Origin: an uncultured beta proteobacterium
Lineage (GTDB): Bacteria > Pseudomonadota > Gammaproteobacteria > Burkholderiales > Burkholderiaceae_C
Assembly (NCBI GenBank): GCA_903920695.1
Contig: CAIXNB010000056.1
Span: 1 to 40,281 of the forward strand
Direction: 5' to 3'
Length of the DNA stretch: 40,281 nucleotides
Part shown: positions 1 through 8,559 of the stretch, piece by piece
Layout: every line of letters begins with the position of its first letter
Position numbering within the stretch: the first letter of the stretch is position 1
Program-made: the position numbers and the translations under genes
Notes under the pieces: model-generated
What the model saw: only the letters and a program-made list of their open reading frames with translations
Databases searched by the model: none
What the model was told of the DNA's origin: nothing

Positions 1-3000
1 GGAACCGTCCAGGCCGAGCTCAGTCGTGCCATTGACGGTGCCGAGCGATAACACGGCTTTGGGTGTGCCGGTGCCGTCTGGGTTGCAGATCAGGAACTTG
101 TCGGACAGGATCACGAAGGACCCGACGGTTCCATCGTTGTTGAGCTCGACGCCGATCACGTGGTTATTGACGTCCACCTTGACCGAGTGCTTGGCATTGA
201 GCGTGCCAAGGGCCGAGGCGTTGGCGCTGCTCTCGGTCTTGACCGCTGCATAGTCTCCAGTGTTGAGCCGGGCCTGCACAGTGCTGAGGGCGCTGGCATT
301 GGAGCTGATGGCGCTGACGGCTGCGTTTGCCGTGCTCTGTGCGGTGGCGATGTTGGCAAAGGTGGTGCCGCCACTGTTGAGCTGCGCCTGCACCAGCGCG
401 GTGGTGCTGGCGGCCGAGCTGATGGCATCTGCCTTGGCTGTGTCCACGTAGTTGACGCTGGCCTTGGTTGCGAGGCCGGTGCTGCCGCTGTTGACTGAGG
501 CTTCAAGGTTGGTGGCGCGGGTGGCCAGTGCCGATGTCTGTGTGGCGCGGGTGCTGGCCTCGCTGACGATCGATGCCGTATTGGTGGCGATGTCGCCCTC
601 GGTCGTCGTCACCCGGGCGGCAAGCGCTGTCCTGGCGCTGGCCTCGGCAACGTCGGCATCCGATCGCGCAGTCTGCTCTGCGGTGATCGATGCGCCATTG
701 GCGGCAACGGCAGCCGTCAGGGTGCTGATGTCCGAAGCGGTTGCAGTGTGCTGATCGGTGCGGACGATCTGCTCTTCAAGGAACGCGGCTACGTTGGCGC
801 TGACATTGCCTTCAGTGTTGGTGACGCGAGCCTCAAGCGCAGTGCGGGCGCTGGCCTCGGCGCTGATCGCGTCGGTGCGCGCCGTTTGCTCGCTGACGAT
901 CGCGGCCGTGTTTCCCGATACGACAACGCCCAGGGCAAGCCGGGCAGTGGCCTCAGCCGCATCGGCTGTTGCGCGCGCGATGCGCTCATCGCTGATCTGC
1001 GCGGCATGCCCATCCACTACGGCAGCAAGGAATAGGCGCTGGGCGGCCTCGGCGCTGATGTTGGCGTCGGTGTAGGCGGTCAGGTCGTTGCGCGCCAGGG
1101 CGAGCGTCTGGGCGGCCAGGTTCGCGTCGGCTTCGTTGTTGAGGATCGAGCGCAGCAGCGTCTGGGCATCGATGTTGGCGTCTCGATAGGCTTTGTTGGC
1201 TTGCTGCACCATGCTGGTGATCGAGCTGGTATTACCCAGAGCCGACAGCGTTGTTTCTGCGCTTCCGAGTCGGGCATCGATGCCGCCGGTCACGCTGCTG
1301 AAGTCGGTGCTGCTGACCTTGGTGGCCACAGTGCCGGTCAGCGCGCTGATATTGGTCTCGGCCGTGGTGACGCGTGCTGTGGTAGCGGTCAGAGCGACGT
1401 CCGATGCCTTCAGCGACACGGCGGCGTTCAGGCTGCTGATATTGACTTCGGCCGTCGTGACCCGCAGGTCCATGCCCTCAAACAACGCCATATCGGCCGT
1501 GCCCAGCGTGGCCGCAGCGATGGCGCCGTCCACATACATGGTGCTGGCCTTGAGCGCGATGCTGCCGTCGTGGGCGTCGAGCCTGGCGTCCACGGTCGTC
1601 AGGTGCGAAGTGGTAGCCTCGATGGCGTAAATCTTGACGCTTCCCGTTGCCGGGTCGGTGTAGATGCCGGCATCGCTGATGACAGACAGCGATGTGTTGG
1701 TGCTGATCACGTCGCGCAACAGGCCGGCTGCAGATGCGTCGAGGTTAACCTGCACCTTGCGATTGAGACCGGTCTGTATGGCGGCGAGCTGCGCCAGGGA
1801 ATACGGCAGCGCCGGCTGCGCGGTGTTGCCGTCGATCAGGTTGATGCGGTCGTTCAGGCCAGCCATCAACTCGGTGGCGCCGATGGCGGCGTTGAGTTGG
1901 GTCAGGAGGGCTGAGGGGTTGGTGCTGGCGGTCGCGTGAACACCGGCGGTCGATCCGCTTGGATACCAGGCCGAGCTCACGCCCGACGTGCTGACGACGC
2001 GGGCCCAGTAATACCCGCCCTGGCCAGCGCTCAGGCCGATGTGGTTGTAGGCGGCGCCAGGGAACGGTTCGGTCGTGAGCCGGGCAGCTGCGCTGCGGTC
2101 ATTGGTAGCGCTCCACCAGACCTCTGTGCATCGGATGTCAACCGCGGTAGACCCGAACGTCCAGGTCAGATCGATCCGGAACATAGCGCCAACCGCTGTC
2201 AGCGCAGTGATTGCTGTTGGTTTGGTCGTCTTTCCCGCAACAGTGTGCGAAGCCAACAAACCCCAATCGCCGACGGCAATCGAAGTGATGGAGCGAGCGC
2301 GGACAAAATAGGTGTAGGCGTCCTCGACGTTGCTGGTGACAACGCTGGAGTCGCCGCCACTGGCAAAGACGCTTGTCCACTCGCCGATTGAATCGCAGCG
2401 GCGGTACTGGACCTCGATCTTGCCGTTTTGCAGCACTGCGGCGTCGGTCAAGGCTGTCCAGCTCACACGCATGCGGCTCACGATGGTGCCGTCGGCCTGC
2501 GTCACGGCCTCGGCCGATCCGCTGGTGATGGTCAATGCGCCAACGGTTTGAATATCCCAGGGCTTAGGCAAATTGGTGTTTGCGGCCCAACCCTGCGCCA
2601 AGAATGTAGCGTCTTTCTGTGTAATAGCAGCCGATGTTTCTTTGAGTGTGAGCTGGATGGAGCCGTCGCTGCTCCAGCTGCGGCACAGCACCATAAATGT
2701 CTTTGCAGACCATCCGTACCGCGCTAGCGTCAGATCAACGGTGTCGAACATTTCCAACGGATATGCCCGCATCTTGAACGGCAGATCGACAACCAGCGCA
2801 TCGCGTGAATCGCGCATCATGATGCCAGCAACGTGCAGCGCTTGGGGAGCGTAGCCAACCGCGGCCATCGTTATCTCCTGCACCAGAGGAACTCCGTCGC
2901 GGGCAATGAACGCATCACCAACCAAAGGCGTTAAGCTGACTTGTTTGAAGTCTTGCGCTTGGTCCCAAATTTTCACCTTGACGGTGTTGAACTTCTGCGC

Positions 3001-4227
3001 CCGTTCCTTGTGAATGGCGATGCTGATAGCGCTTTGTGTTTCACTTGATCCGCTGCGCTTGACAACAGCCAGATCGTTATCAGTGAGCGACATCACGGGG
3101 CCGGTATAGACGCCCGCCTTGACGTACAACTCGCCACCGGCAAACGCCCAGGACCCACCCATGGCCTGCGAGAGGTCGTCGAGCGCACCCTTGGGTTCTG
3201 CCCCAAACGGAATAGCATAGGCGCCTCGGTATAGTGCTTTGGTTTCTGTTATCCCATCCACCACATAGGATGTGGAAATATCACAAGAATTGGCTGCAAC
3301 AATCAATCTGGCGTCTTCTGCGGAAGTAACTGTTGCTTTTCCAAAGTTTGGATGGCAATACAGGTGGCGCATCATGAGCGCCGGGTTTTCGCTCCAGGCG
3401 GTAACACCTGTACGCGGATCAAATATCTTGGCGCCACGAATGACCGCAGTGACGTTAGGAGCACCCGACGGAAATGACGACTCACTGTATGTCAGGCGCA
3501 CCAACAGATAGGCCACACCTTGAACAGTATTTGTAGTCAGCCAGTCATCAGGGAATGCTGCGCGAAGGTCAGGGTCAACAATCTGACCAGAGCCGCCCAG
3601 GTGCTTGGTGATGCGGACATTGTTGGATGCTTGGTAGTATTGATAAGCCCAGACACCAGTCTTAACGAATCCTCTATCACCGTTTCCGTCAAGAATCTCA
3701 TGCGCGGAGCCTTCGATCATGTTGGGGTCTGTCGGATAGCCTGTGCTCGACCCCATTTGAGTTCTGGTTTGACTCCATGGAGTGCCTCCATTTGTTCCGC
3801 CGACTGTTCCGTCTACAACATAGCCGGCATCATCCAAAGTTACCAATTCGTCGTTCAGGTAGATTTCTTCTATGGCATCAATCTCATGGCCGGCCAGCGC
3901 AATTGCGAGAAACAAGTCTCTACTGTCTTTTCCGGTCGACGCACGGTAGAAGATAACGCCGGCTTTTCGCATCCGACCCATGACCAGCTCACGTGGTGCC
4001 GTGGTGGTCATGATGTTGGCCAGACGATCGACCTGGGCGGCGTTGTATGCATCTTTGGCAGCTGAGGCGGCGCTGCGGGCCTTCGCGGACGAATAGGCCA
4101 GGCCACCAACCAGCAGAACGAACGAACCGTAAGTAGCGGCAAATGTGCCAATCGCAACAGCCGTTGCTACGGAGATCACCCCAGCCACCGCAAGGTAGTT
4201 GACAAAGGCGACAACAAACATCGGCAT
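1..4227 (-). CDS. Phage tail tip / host-specificity protein (lambda J-like), 3' end off window
   Basis: At least 1,409 codons are open from the ATG at 4227 to the left edge without a stop. The gene takes the place of lambda J, last in the tail block, and its ATG shares one base with the stop of the preceding gene (TAATG). By position and domain order it should form the tail tip that contacts the host receptor. Residues about 5-45 are very hydrophobic, followed by an Ala-rich stretch; the middle (about residues 100-550) resembles the J-like tip core; fibronectin-III-like segments follow (about 550-770); residues about 950-1330 are Ala/Thr/Glu-rich and helical, with a roughly 70-residue repeat; near residue 1340 a segment with KVDVNNHVIGVELN resembles DUF1983, the central fibre domain of J proteins. 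It is longer than lambda J (1,132 aa) even though truncated here. Tip role is well supported; the receptor cannot be deduced. Confidence 0.85.
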   Translation of the reverse strand, partial: MPMFVVAFVNYLAVAGVISVATAVAIGTFAATYGSFVLLVGGLAYSSAKARSAASAAKDAYNAAQVDRLANIMTTTAPRELVMGRMRKAGVIFYRASTGKDSRDLFLAIALAGHEIDAIEEIYLNDELVTLDDAGYVVDGTVGGTNGGTPWSQTRTQMGSSTGYPTDPNMIEGSAHEILDGNGDRGFVKTGVWAYQYYQASNNVRITKHLGGSGQIVDPDLRAAFPDDWLTTNTVQGVAYLLVRLTYSESSFPSGAPNVTAVIRGAKIFDPRTGVTAWSENPALMMRHLYCHPNFGKATVTSAEDARLIVAANSCDISTSYVVDGITETKALYRGAYAIPFGAEPKGALDDLSQAMGGSWAFAGGELYVKAGVYTGPVMSLTDNDLAVVKRSGSSETQSAISIAIHKERAQKFNTVKVKIWDQAQDFKQVSLTPLVGDAFIARDGVPLVQEITMAAVGYAPQALHVAGIMMRDSRDALVVDLPFKMRAYPLEMFDTVDLTLARYGWSAKTFMVLCRSWSSDGSIQLTLKETSAAITQKDATFLAQGWAANTNLPKPWDIQTVGALTITSGSAEAVTQADGTIVSRMRVSWTALTDAAVLQNGKIEVQYRRCDSIGEWTSVFASGGDSSVVTSNVEDAYTYFVRARSITSIAVGDWGLLASHTVAGKTTKPTAITALTAVGAMFRIDLTWTFGSTAVDIRCTEVWWSATNDRSAAARLTTEPFPGAAYNHIGLSAGQGGYYWARVVSTSGVSSAWYPSGSTAGVHATASTNPSALLTQLNAAIGATELMAGLNDRINLIDGNTAQPALPYSLAQLAAIQTGLNRKVQVNLDASAAGLLRDVISTNTSLSVISDAGIYTDPATGSVKIYAIEATTSHLTTVDARLDAHDGSIALKASTMYVDGAIAAATLGTADMALFEGMDLRVTTAEVNISSLNAAVSLKASDVALTATTARVTTAETNISALTGTVATKVSSTDFSSVTGGIDARLGSAETTLSALGNTSSITSMVQQANKAYRDANIDAQTLLRSILNNEADANLAAQTLALARNDLTAYTDANISAEAAQRLFLAAVVDGHAAQISDERIARATADAAEATARLALGVVVSGNTAAIVSEQTARTDAISAEASARTALEARVTNTEGNVSANVAAFLEEQIVRTDQHTATASDISTLTAAVAANGASITAEQTARSDADVAEASARTALAARVTTTEGDIATNTASIVSEASTRATQTSALATRATNLEASVNSGSTGLATKASVNYVDTAKADAISSAASTTALVQAQLNSGGTTFANIATAQSTANAAVSAISSNASALSTVQARLNTGDYAAVKTESSANASALGTLNAKHSVKVDVNNHVIGVELNNDGTVGSFVILSDKFLICNPDGTGTPKAVLSLGTVNGTTELGLDGS

Positions 4228-4628
4228 TACGCGACCCTCCAGCACATCGAGGCTGTTTCAACACCAACAGAGACCAGACCATTCGCGCCTGGGCCATATG
4301 CTGTTTGGCCGTTGCAAATTGCCAATGCGTCACGTCTTCCCATCTTCACCAGCAGCACATCTCCGACTTGGGCTGTCAGAACGGGCACTGGCTGGCCAAA
4401 TGCAGCCGTGGCCACACTGACCATGCCGCCGTTCCTTTGCAGCGTTCTGAGGGCTTGTTTTTCAGTCGTATGTTTACGCCAGCTTGGCGGAACTGGGTCG
4501 ATTCCAGTCAGCGCCTGAAAACAGTCGGCTGCAAAAATTGCGCAGTCGTTCTTTCCCCACACAAATGGCGCATTGCGACGTGACAATAAAAACGCCTCAA
4601 ATCGAAGCTCCCAGTCTTGGTGTCTCAT
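4227..4628 (-). CDS. NlpC/P60-like tail protein (DUF6950-type, gpK position)
   Basis: A 133-residue protein with the segment WGKNDCAIFAADCF at residues 24-37, where the NDC cysteine fits the nucleophile motif of small NlpC/P60-like (DUF6950) phage proteins. In lambda the equivalent position is held by gpK, which has an NlpC/P60 domain and is needed for tail tip assembly and possibly peptidoglycan processing during entry. Here there is no JAMM domain, so it is a minimal version. The start overlaps the stop of the gene upstream by four bases (ATGA, 4625-4628), and its own stop overlaps the start of the tip gene. Family call is from motif memory; peptidase activity is inferred. Confidence 0.75.
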   Translation of the reverse strand: MRHQDWELRFEAFLLSRRNAPFVWGKNDCAIFAADCFQALTGIDPVPPSWRKHTTEKQALRTLQRNGGMVSVATAAFGQPVPVLTAQVGDVLLVKMGRRDALAICNGQTAYGPGANGLVSVGVETASMCWRVA

Positions 4629-5197
4629 TGGGTAAAGAATGTTTTGGCAGGCCAGATCACTGGCTTGTCGATCTGATCGACCACGAACTTCATGGAGTGA
4701 TCGTTTGCTGAAATTGCTGTTTGATCTTGTTCGCTGTAATACGAGGGCGTGCCCCGCAATAGGTCGACCGCCTTACTCTCGGCGGAAACTCGGACGGACG
4801 CAGTGGTTCCATCCTCTCCTATCGCCATCGTGTCCAGTGTTCCTGACCATTCAACCGGCGCATCGAGCACTGTGTAATTAGCTGTTTCGACGATGGCCGT
4901 TCTGATGATGCAGACCGTCCCTTGAACAATATCGGCTTCATCGAGGGCGAGGCTGATGTGCGCAGCATCACCAAACAGTTCAAGCGTTATCCCTTGCAAC
5001 TCACCTGGCTTGTCGGTAATGGCGCTGATGGTTCCGAGACCGTAGGCGCCTTTGTATGTATTGCCATCCCACAACAAGTCCCAAGTGCTTGTATTCAGGT
5101 AAATGGGAGAACCCGGAAAAGCCAGATAGACCAACTGCACAATCGCCAGCGCGCTGGACGATATGGCGGCATTGACGGGCGCCGAAAATGTTTTCAT
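4625..5197 (-). CDS. Minor tail protein (gpL position, DUF2163-like)
   Basis: A 190-residue protein lying where lambda gpL lies, between the gpM-position protein and the NlpC/P60-like protein. The sequence is beta-rich: an N-terminal hydrophobic segment (ALAIVQLVYLAF), then WDLLWDGNTYKGAYGLG and a domain with EWSGTLDTMAIGEDGTTA. This pattern resembles phage baseplate-hub proteins of the DUF2163/BR0599 group that connect the tape measure end of the tail to the tip. Both ends overlap their neighbours by four bases (ATGA), so translation is probably coupled. Exact family is uncertain; a tail tip role rests mainly on position. Confidence 0.6.
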   Translation of the reverse strand: MKTFSAPVNAAISSSALAIVQLVYLAFPGSPIYLNTSTWDLLWDGNTYKGAYGLGTISAITDKPGELQGITLELFGDAAHISLALDEADIVQGTVCIIRTAIVETANYTVLDAPVEWSGTLDTMAIGEDGTTASVRVSAESKAVDLLRGTPSYYSEQDQTAISANDHSMKFVVDQIDKPVIWPAKTFFTQ

Positions 5198-5787
5198 ATC
5201 GCCTCACCAAAATCGAAGCTGGTCGCTGACACGCGGCCATGACCGAAATCGACACCGGTGTGCGATAGCAGTCGAAATAGTGTGGTTGGCTTATCCCATG
5301 TGACAGGCGCGCCGGCGCTTTGCGCAACACGCAGGCGATTGGCAATTTGCACGGTAGCGATGCCCGCGACGGCAGAGCTGTCAGCCACCGCGCGCAGAAG
5401 TAGACCGCCAACGCCAAACATGTCACCCATCAAAATCGTGCCGTTGCTCGGTGAGCAGCCGCTGATAACGATGCTGGATGCGCCTTGCGCTGCGCTCGAT
5501 GCAAGCGTCATTGATCCCCGAACGGTGCCGCGGGGTGCCGGTTGTGCAAAGTGGTAAAGCGCAACGGTATTGACCTGGCCGCGCATCGAATCGATGAATG
5601 CATCTCGCATGGCGCCGTCGGCAAACGATCCTTCGGGCATCTCACAATTCAGCAACCAACGGTCGTTGAGAAGGTCAATGGCCTGCTCGCTTCCACCAAA
5701 GGGCGCGGCGTTGACTCGCTGATTGGGTACCAATGTGAGCCGGCACGTACGCGGAATGAAGCTGGTTGGCCGTGTAATTGTGGTCAT
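5194..5787 (-). CDS. Minor tail protein (gpM position)
   Basis: A 197-residue protein directly downstream of the tape measure gene and overlapping it by four bases (5784-5787). N-terminal residues include PTSFIPRTCRLTLVPNQRVN and a segment typical of distal tail proteins, GGSEQAIDLLNDRW; the rest is predicted to be beta-rich with a central GSMTLASSAAQGASSIVISG stretch. In lambda this slot is gpM, part of the tail tip. I do not see a catalytic motif. It is most likely a structural protein at the distal end of the tail tube; the assignment is by synteny and general composition. Confidence 0.6.
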   Translation of the reverse strand: MTTITRPTSFIPRTCRLTLVPNQRVNAAPFGGSEQAIDLLNDRWLLNCEMPEGSFADGAMRDAFIDSMRGQVNTVALYHFAQPAPRGTVRGSMTLASSAAQGASSIVISGCSPSNGTILMGDMFGVGGLLLRAVADSSAVAGIATVQIANRLRVAQSAGAPVTWDKPTTLFRLLSHTGVDFGHGRVSATSFDFGEAI

Positions 5788-7907
5788 GCGAGCCCGCCCC
5801 CGTAGCGCTGTGCGCGCGAGATCTGCGCCGCGATGTTATTGGCCGTGGCTCGCATGCCGGCTACAACGTCAGCCTTGCTGGCAATGTCACCAACACTGGC
5901 GTTAATGGTGATGTTGATAGCCTGGCCGGCACCTTGCATGGACACAGGGATCGAGCGACCGTCGGGGAGCGGGACAAACGCTTCGTTCATGCGACCTTCT
6001 CCAAACAAAGCGACCTGTGGGCTGTTGGCAATTCCGCCGCGGGCATAGGTGTTAAGTGGCAATGGGCCAGCGCTTGACATGATGCCGCCGTCGGCGAAGC
6101 CGAAAAATGACATGGCAGCATTGGCCAGTGGCTTGGTGATGCTCTGCTGGATCATGATGCGGATCATGTCGCTGATGATTGAGTCTGCGAGACTTGAAAA
6201 ATCAAGCTTTCCTGTCTTCACAAAATCAACAAGTGCATCTTCCATGCTGCCAAAGGCACGGACAACACTGTTCTTCATGAAGTCGCCGGACTTAGCAATC
6301 TCATCCATGTATTGCTTGACGCCGTCTTGCATACCTCGGTTTGGGTTATAGGTCTGGTCGAGTTTGTCTGCCTGGATCTGGTTGAATGCGGCGCGTACGG
6401 CCGTAGATGCAGCCTTGACCTTGGCGCGCTCTTCTTCCATTCGGATTTCGTCCCAGCCGTTTTGTAGGCCGCGCTCGACCAGGTCGGATTCGATGACGCG
6501 CTCTTGGTTAGATAAATCACGCTCAAAGCGCATCTTGTCGATGGCTTCGGGATATTTTCCAAGCAAGGTCAATTCGAAGGCCTGGTCGTTAGCGAGTTTT
6601 TCAATGACCCCTATCGAAGCGTAATGCGCGGCGTCGGCCTTTTCCTGGGCGTCGAGCATTGTGGTCTGAATGCGGGTGCGCTCATCAACGGCAGAGGTCA
6701 TAGCCTTTTGCTTGTCGATCTGGCCCGCTAAAGACAAGATAGTGCTGCGCGAGGTTCCTGTGAATTTCTCGGTGGCAGTGTCAAGTTTTCGTGTGACTTC
6801 GTCGGTCTTGCTCATGGTTCCCGACAAATTCGCGTATTCAGTGATGAGCTGATTAATGAAATTGTCGGCGAAGTGGTCTGGCGCCTTAGCCTTATTTCCG
6901 CTGGTATCTCCAATAATAGGAGCAGCCACTTTGGGATTGACCCAACCCCGCCCGGCACCGCCGCTGGCGATTCCAAGCTTATTGACGTATCCCTGAATGT
7001 CCGTAGTTGCTTTTGGTGCAGCCAATGCGGCGCCACCTTCTTGCAGCATCTGGGCTATACGCAACATGGGAAACGCACGGGTCGCATCACCAGGAAGCAC
7101 GTCGCTGACTTTGAGTGGCACTTGGTTGGCGACACGCGCCAGCATCCCGAGATAGCCTTCACCGCTTTTCTTGGCGTCAATGAACGCCTGGGAAGCTTCA
7201 CCCAAAGCTCGCACCAATGGGCCGGCCAATGAAATGGCAGTACCCTCGGCGGCAAGTTTGATGCGTTTCAAGTTGTCATTGAACTCGGCCGCGTTCTTAG
7301 CGACGTCGCCGCCGTAGACGGCGCCCAGCGCTTGCGCCTCGGCGGCCATGGACTGCAGACCGACCTTGCCCAGGTTGAGCATTGGGATCATGTCGTCGCC
7401 GCTCTTGCCAAAGATGCGCATAGCGATGGCAGCCTTGCCGGGGCCGTCTTCCCACCCCTGGAATCGCTGGGCGATGTCCATCAGCACCTGGTCGGTCTTG
7501 CGCAGGCTGCCGTCGGTGTTGGTGATCTCAATGCCAAGCGACTTGAACGCGCCGGCAGCTACATCGTTGCCGCCGGCAGCGTCGGCCATGTACTTGGCGA
7601 GCTTCTTCAGACCGGTGCCGAGTTGCTCCTGGCTGACGTCGGCAATCTCGCCGGCGTAACGCAAAGCGCTGAGAGACTCGGTGGCGATTCCGGTCTTCTC
7701 GCTCATCTTGTCGAGCGTGTCGAGCATCTCGACCAGGTGCATGATAGAGCCGGCGCTGAAGGCTGCGCCGATGGCGACACCGACAGAGCCCATCAAACCG
7801 GAAATCTTTCCCGCCTGGTCGCCCAGGCTGGCAAAGTTCTTCTTCATGGCCTCGAATGTGGCCTTGGTCTGATCGACTGCGCTGACGGTGACTTTTGCTT
7901 CAGCCAT
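5784..7907 (-). CDS. Tail tape measure protein
   Basis: A 707-residue protein in the position of lambda gpH, immediately after the frameshifted tail chaperone. The N-terminal half is Ala/Lys/Glu-rich and helical with a hydrophobic Gly/Ala segment (IGAAFSAGSI, residues about 45-55). The C-terminal part has the tape-measure signature AFGSMEDALVDFVKTGKLDF followed by a Gly-rich region (GFADGGIMSS, YARGGIANSP) and ending with NNIAAQISRAQRYGGG. Such proteins set tail length and are ejected into the host during DNA entry. At the usual 0.15 nm per residue it would correspond to a tail of about 100 nm (inference). It overlaps the following gene by ATGA. Confidence 0.9.
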   Translation of the reverse strand: MAEAKVTVSAVDQTKATFEAMKKNFASLGDQAGKISGLMGSVGVAIGAAFSAGSIMHLVEMLDTLDKMSEKTGIATESLSALRYAGEIADVSQEQLGTGLKKLAKYMADAAGGNDVAAGAFKSLGIEITNTDGSLRKTDQVLMDIAQRFQGWEDGPGKAAIAMRIFGKSGDDMIPMLNLGKVGLQSMAAEAQALGAVYGGDVAKNAAEFNDNLKRIKLAAEGTAISLAGPLVRALGEASQAFIDAKKSGEGYLGMLARVANQVPLKVSDVLPGDATRAFPMLRIAQMLQEGGAALAAPKATTDIQGYVNKLGIASGGAGRGWVNPKVAAPIIGDTSGNKAKAPDHFADNFINQLITEYANLSGTMSKTDEVTRKLDTATEKFTGTSRSTILSLAGQIDKQKAMTSAVDERTRIQTTMLDAQEKADAAHYASIGVIEKLANDQAFELTLLGKYPEAIDKMRFERDLSNQERVIESDLVERGLQNGWDEIRMEEERAKVKAASTAVRAAFNQIQADKLDQTYNPNRGMQDGVKQYMDEIAKSGDFMKNSVVRAFGSMEDALVDFVKTGKLDFSSLADSIISDMIRIMIQQSITKPLANAAMSFFGFADGGIMSSAGPLPLNTYARGGIANSPQVALFGEGRMNEAFVPLPDGRSIPVSMQGAGQAINITINASVGDIASKADVVAGMRATANNIAAQISRAQRYGGGLA

Positions 7908-7910
7908 GGG

Positions 7911-8243
7911 TCACTTCCGATCGTTGAGCAGTTTGACCATGTGCCGCTCCATGAGTTGCAGGCAGTCCATCAGCTCGGGAAGATCGACGCGCGGGATCTG
8001 ACAGGCGCGCAGCACGATCGGCAGGGCTTCGTAGCGCAATCCGATGACGCCACCCATGGGCGCCATGTGAAGCTGCGTGAGCATGCGCCGAAACACCTGT
8101 AGGGCGTTCCAGTTCTCGACCCAGATCGGAAACTCGGTGGGCGCATCCAGGCCCTGCGGGTTGATTCCGAAGGCAGTCAAAGCGTCTGAGGTGGTTTGCG
8201 GGTCTTCCCATCCGTTGATCAGTCGCTCGACTGCCTCAATTAG
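7911..8243 (-). CDS. Frameshift extension of tail assembly chaperone (gpT-like, DUF1799)
   Basis: A 110-codon open frame begins exactly at the slippery site at the end of the upstream chaperone gene and runs to a stop at 7911. It lacks an ATG: the only initiator-like codon near the beginning is a TTG at 8180 with no clear ribosome site. Its sequence (WVENWNALQVFRRMLTQ, then GGVIGLRYEALPIVLR) matches the DUF1799 pattern of phage tail proteins. Read with a -1 shift, the upstream 105-residue protein continues as ...VKKLIEAVERLINGWEDPQ into this frame, giving a product of about 215 residues equivalent to lambda gpGT. The extension would recruit the tail tube protein to the tape measure during assembly. 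Independent translation from TTG is the alternative. Confidence 0.8.
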   Translation of the reverse strand, partial: LIEAVERLINGWEDPQTTSDALTAFGINPQGLDAPTEFPIWVENWNALQVFRRMLTQLHMAPMGGVIGLRYEALPIVLRACQIPRVDLPELMDCLQLMERHMVKLLNDRK

Positions 8244-8249
8244 TTTTTT
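8220..8249 (-). promoter_or_regulatory. Programmed -1 ribosomal frameshift signal
   Basis: On the minus strand the codons GTA AAA AAC TAA end the chaperone gene. They contain the canonical slippery heptamer A AAA AAC in the correct phase (8249 to 8243), directly before the stop. Nine bases further on is a perfect hairpin, CAGTC-GAGC-GACTG (8233 to 8220), at a spacing suitable for stimulating a slip. The -1 frame is open through the DUF1799 region. Frameshifting at this gene pair is a conserved feature of siphophage tail chaperones. Confidence 0.85.
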
Positions 8250-8557
8250 ACGCGGCTTTCAGAGAGTTCGCGCAGGTAAGTGCGCAAAATGTCGCTGCGG
8301 GCGGCTGGGTAGTTCTCAGTGACTTCGGCGAAGAAGTCAGCATCGGTCTCACCTTCTTTCTTTTCCGATGTGTCAACGTGGTCAACCATCTCGCGCAGCA
8401 TGTCGGCGTCGGTGCGCCCGTTGGCCGTTGCCAGAAAGGTATTGAGTTGAGTTGTCTTCTGGTGTTTGAATACCAGCTTGAGCGGTAGGCTGTCGCCGCC
8501 TGGAACGGTCATATAGACCGTGGACGGGAATGTGGGGTTGGGTTCGCGCTTGAACAT
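8240..8557 (-). CDS. Tail assembly chaperone (gpG-like)
   Basis: A 105-residue protein between the tail tube gene and the tape measure, the place of lambda G. It is acidic and partly helical, with a start at MFKREPNPTFPSTVYMTVPG and an end at ESRVKN. Tail chaperones of this kind bind the tape measure protein and promote tube polymerisation but are not part of the virion. The last two sense codons form a slippery heptamer, so a fraction of ribosomes should shift to -1 and add the 110-residue DUF1799 extension. The start lies 2 bases after the stop of the tube gene. Confidence 0.8.
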   Translation of the reverse strand: MFKREPNPTFPSTVYMTVPGGDSLPLKLVFKHQKTTQLNTFLATANGRTDADMLREMVDHVDTSEKKEGETDADFFAEVTENYPAARSDILRTYLRELSESRVKN

Positions 8558-8559
8558 GC

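Noticed and set aside
412-960. Possible CRISPR-like or tandem DNA repeats
   Set aside because: The periodicity is at protein level inside the tail tip coding frame, with diverged DNA and no equal-length unique spacers.
1-4227. Diversity-generating retroelement acting on the tail tip gene
   Set aside because: No reverse transcriptase gene or template repeat is present in the window; regions left of it cannot be judged.
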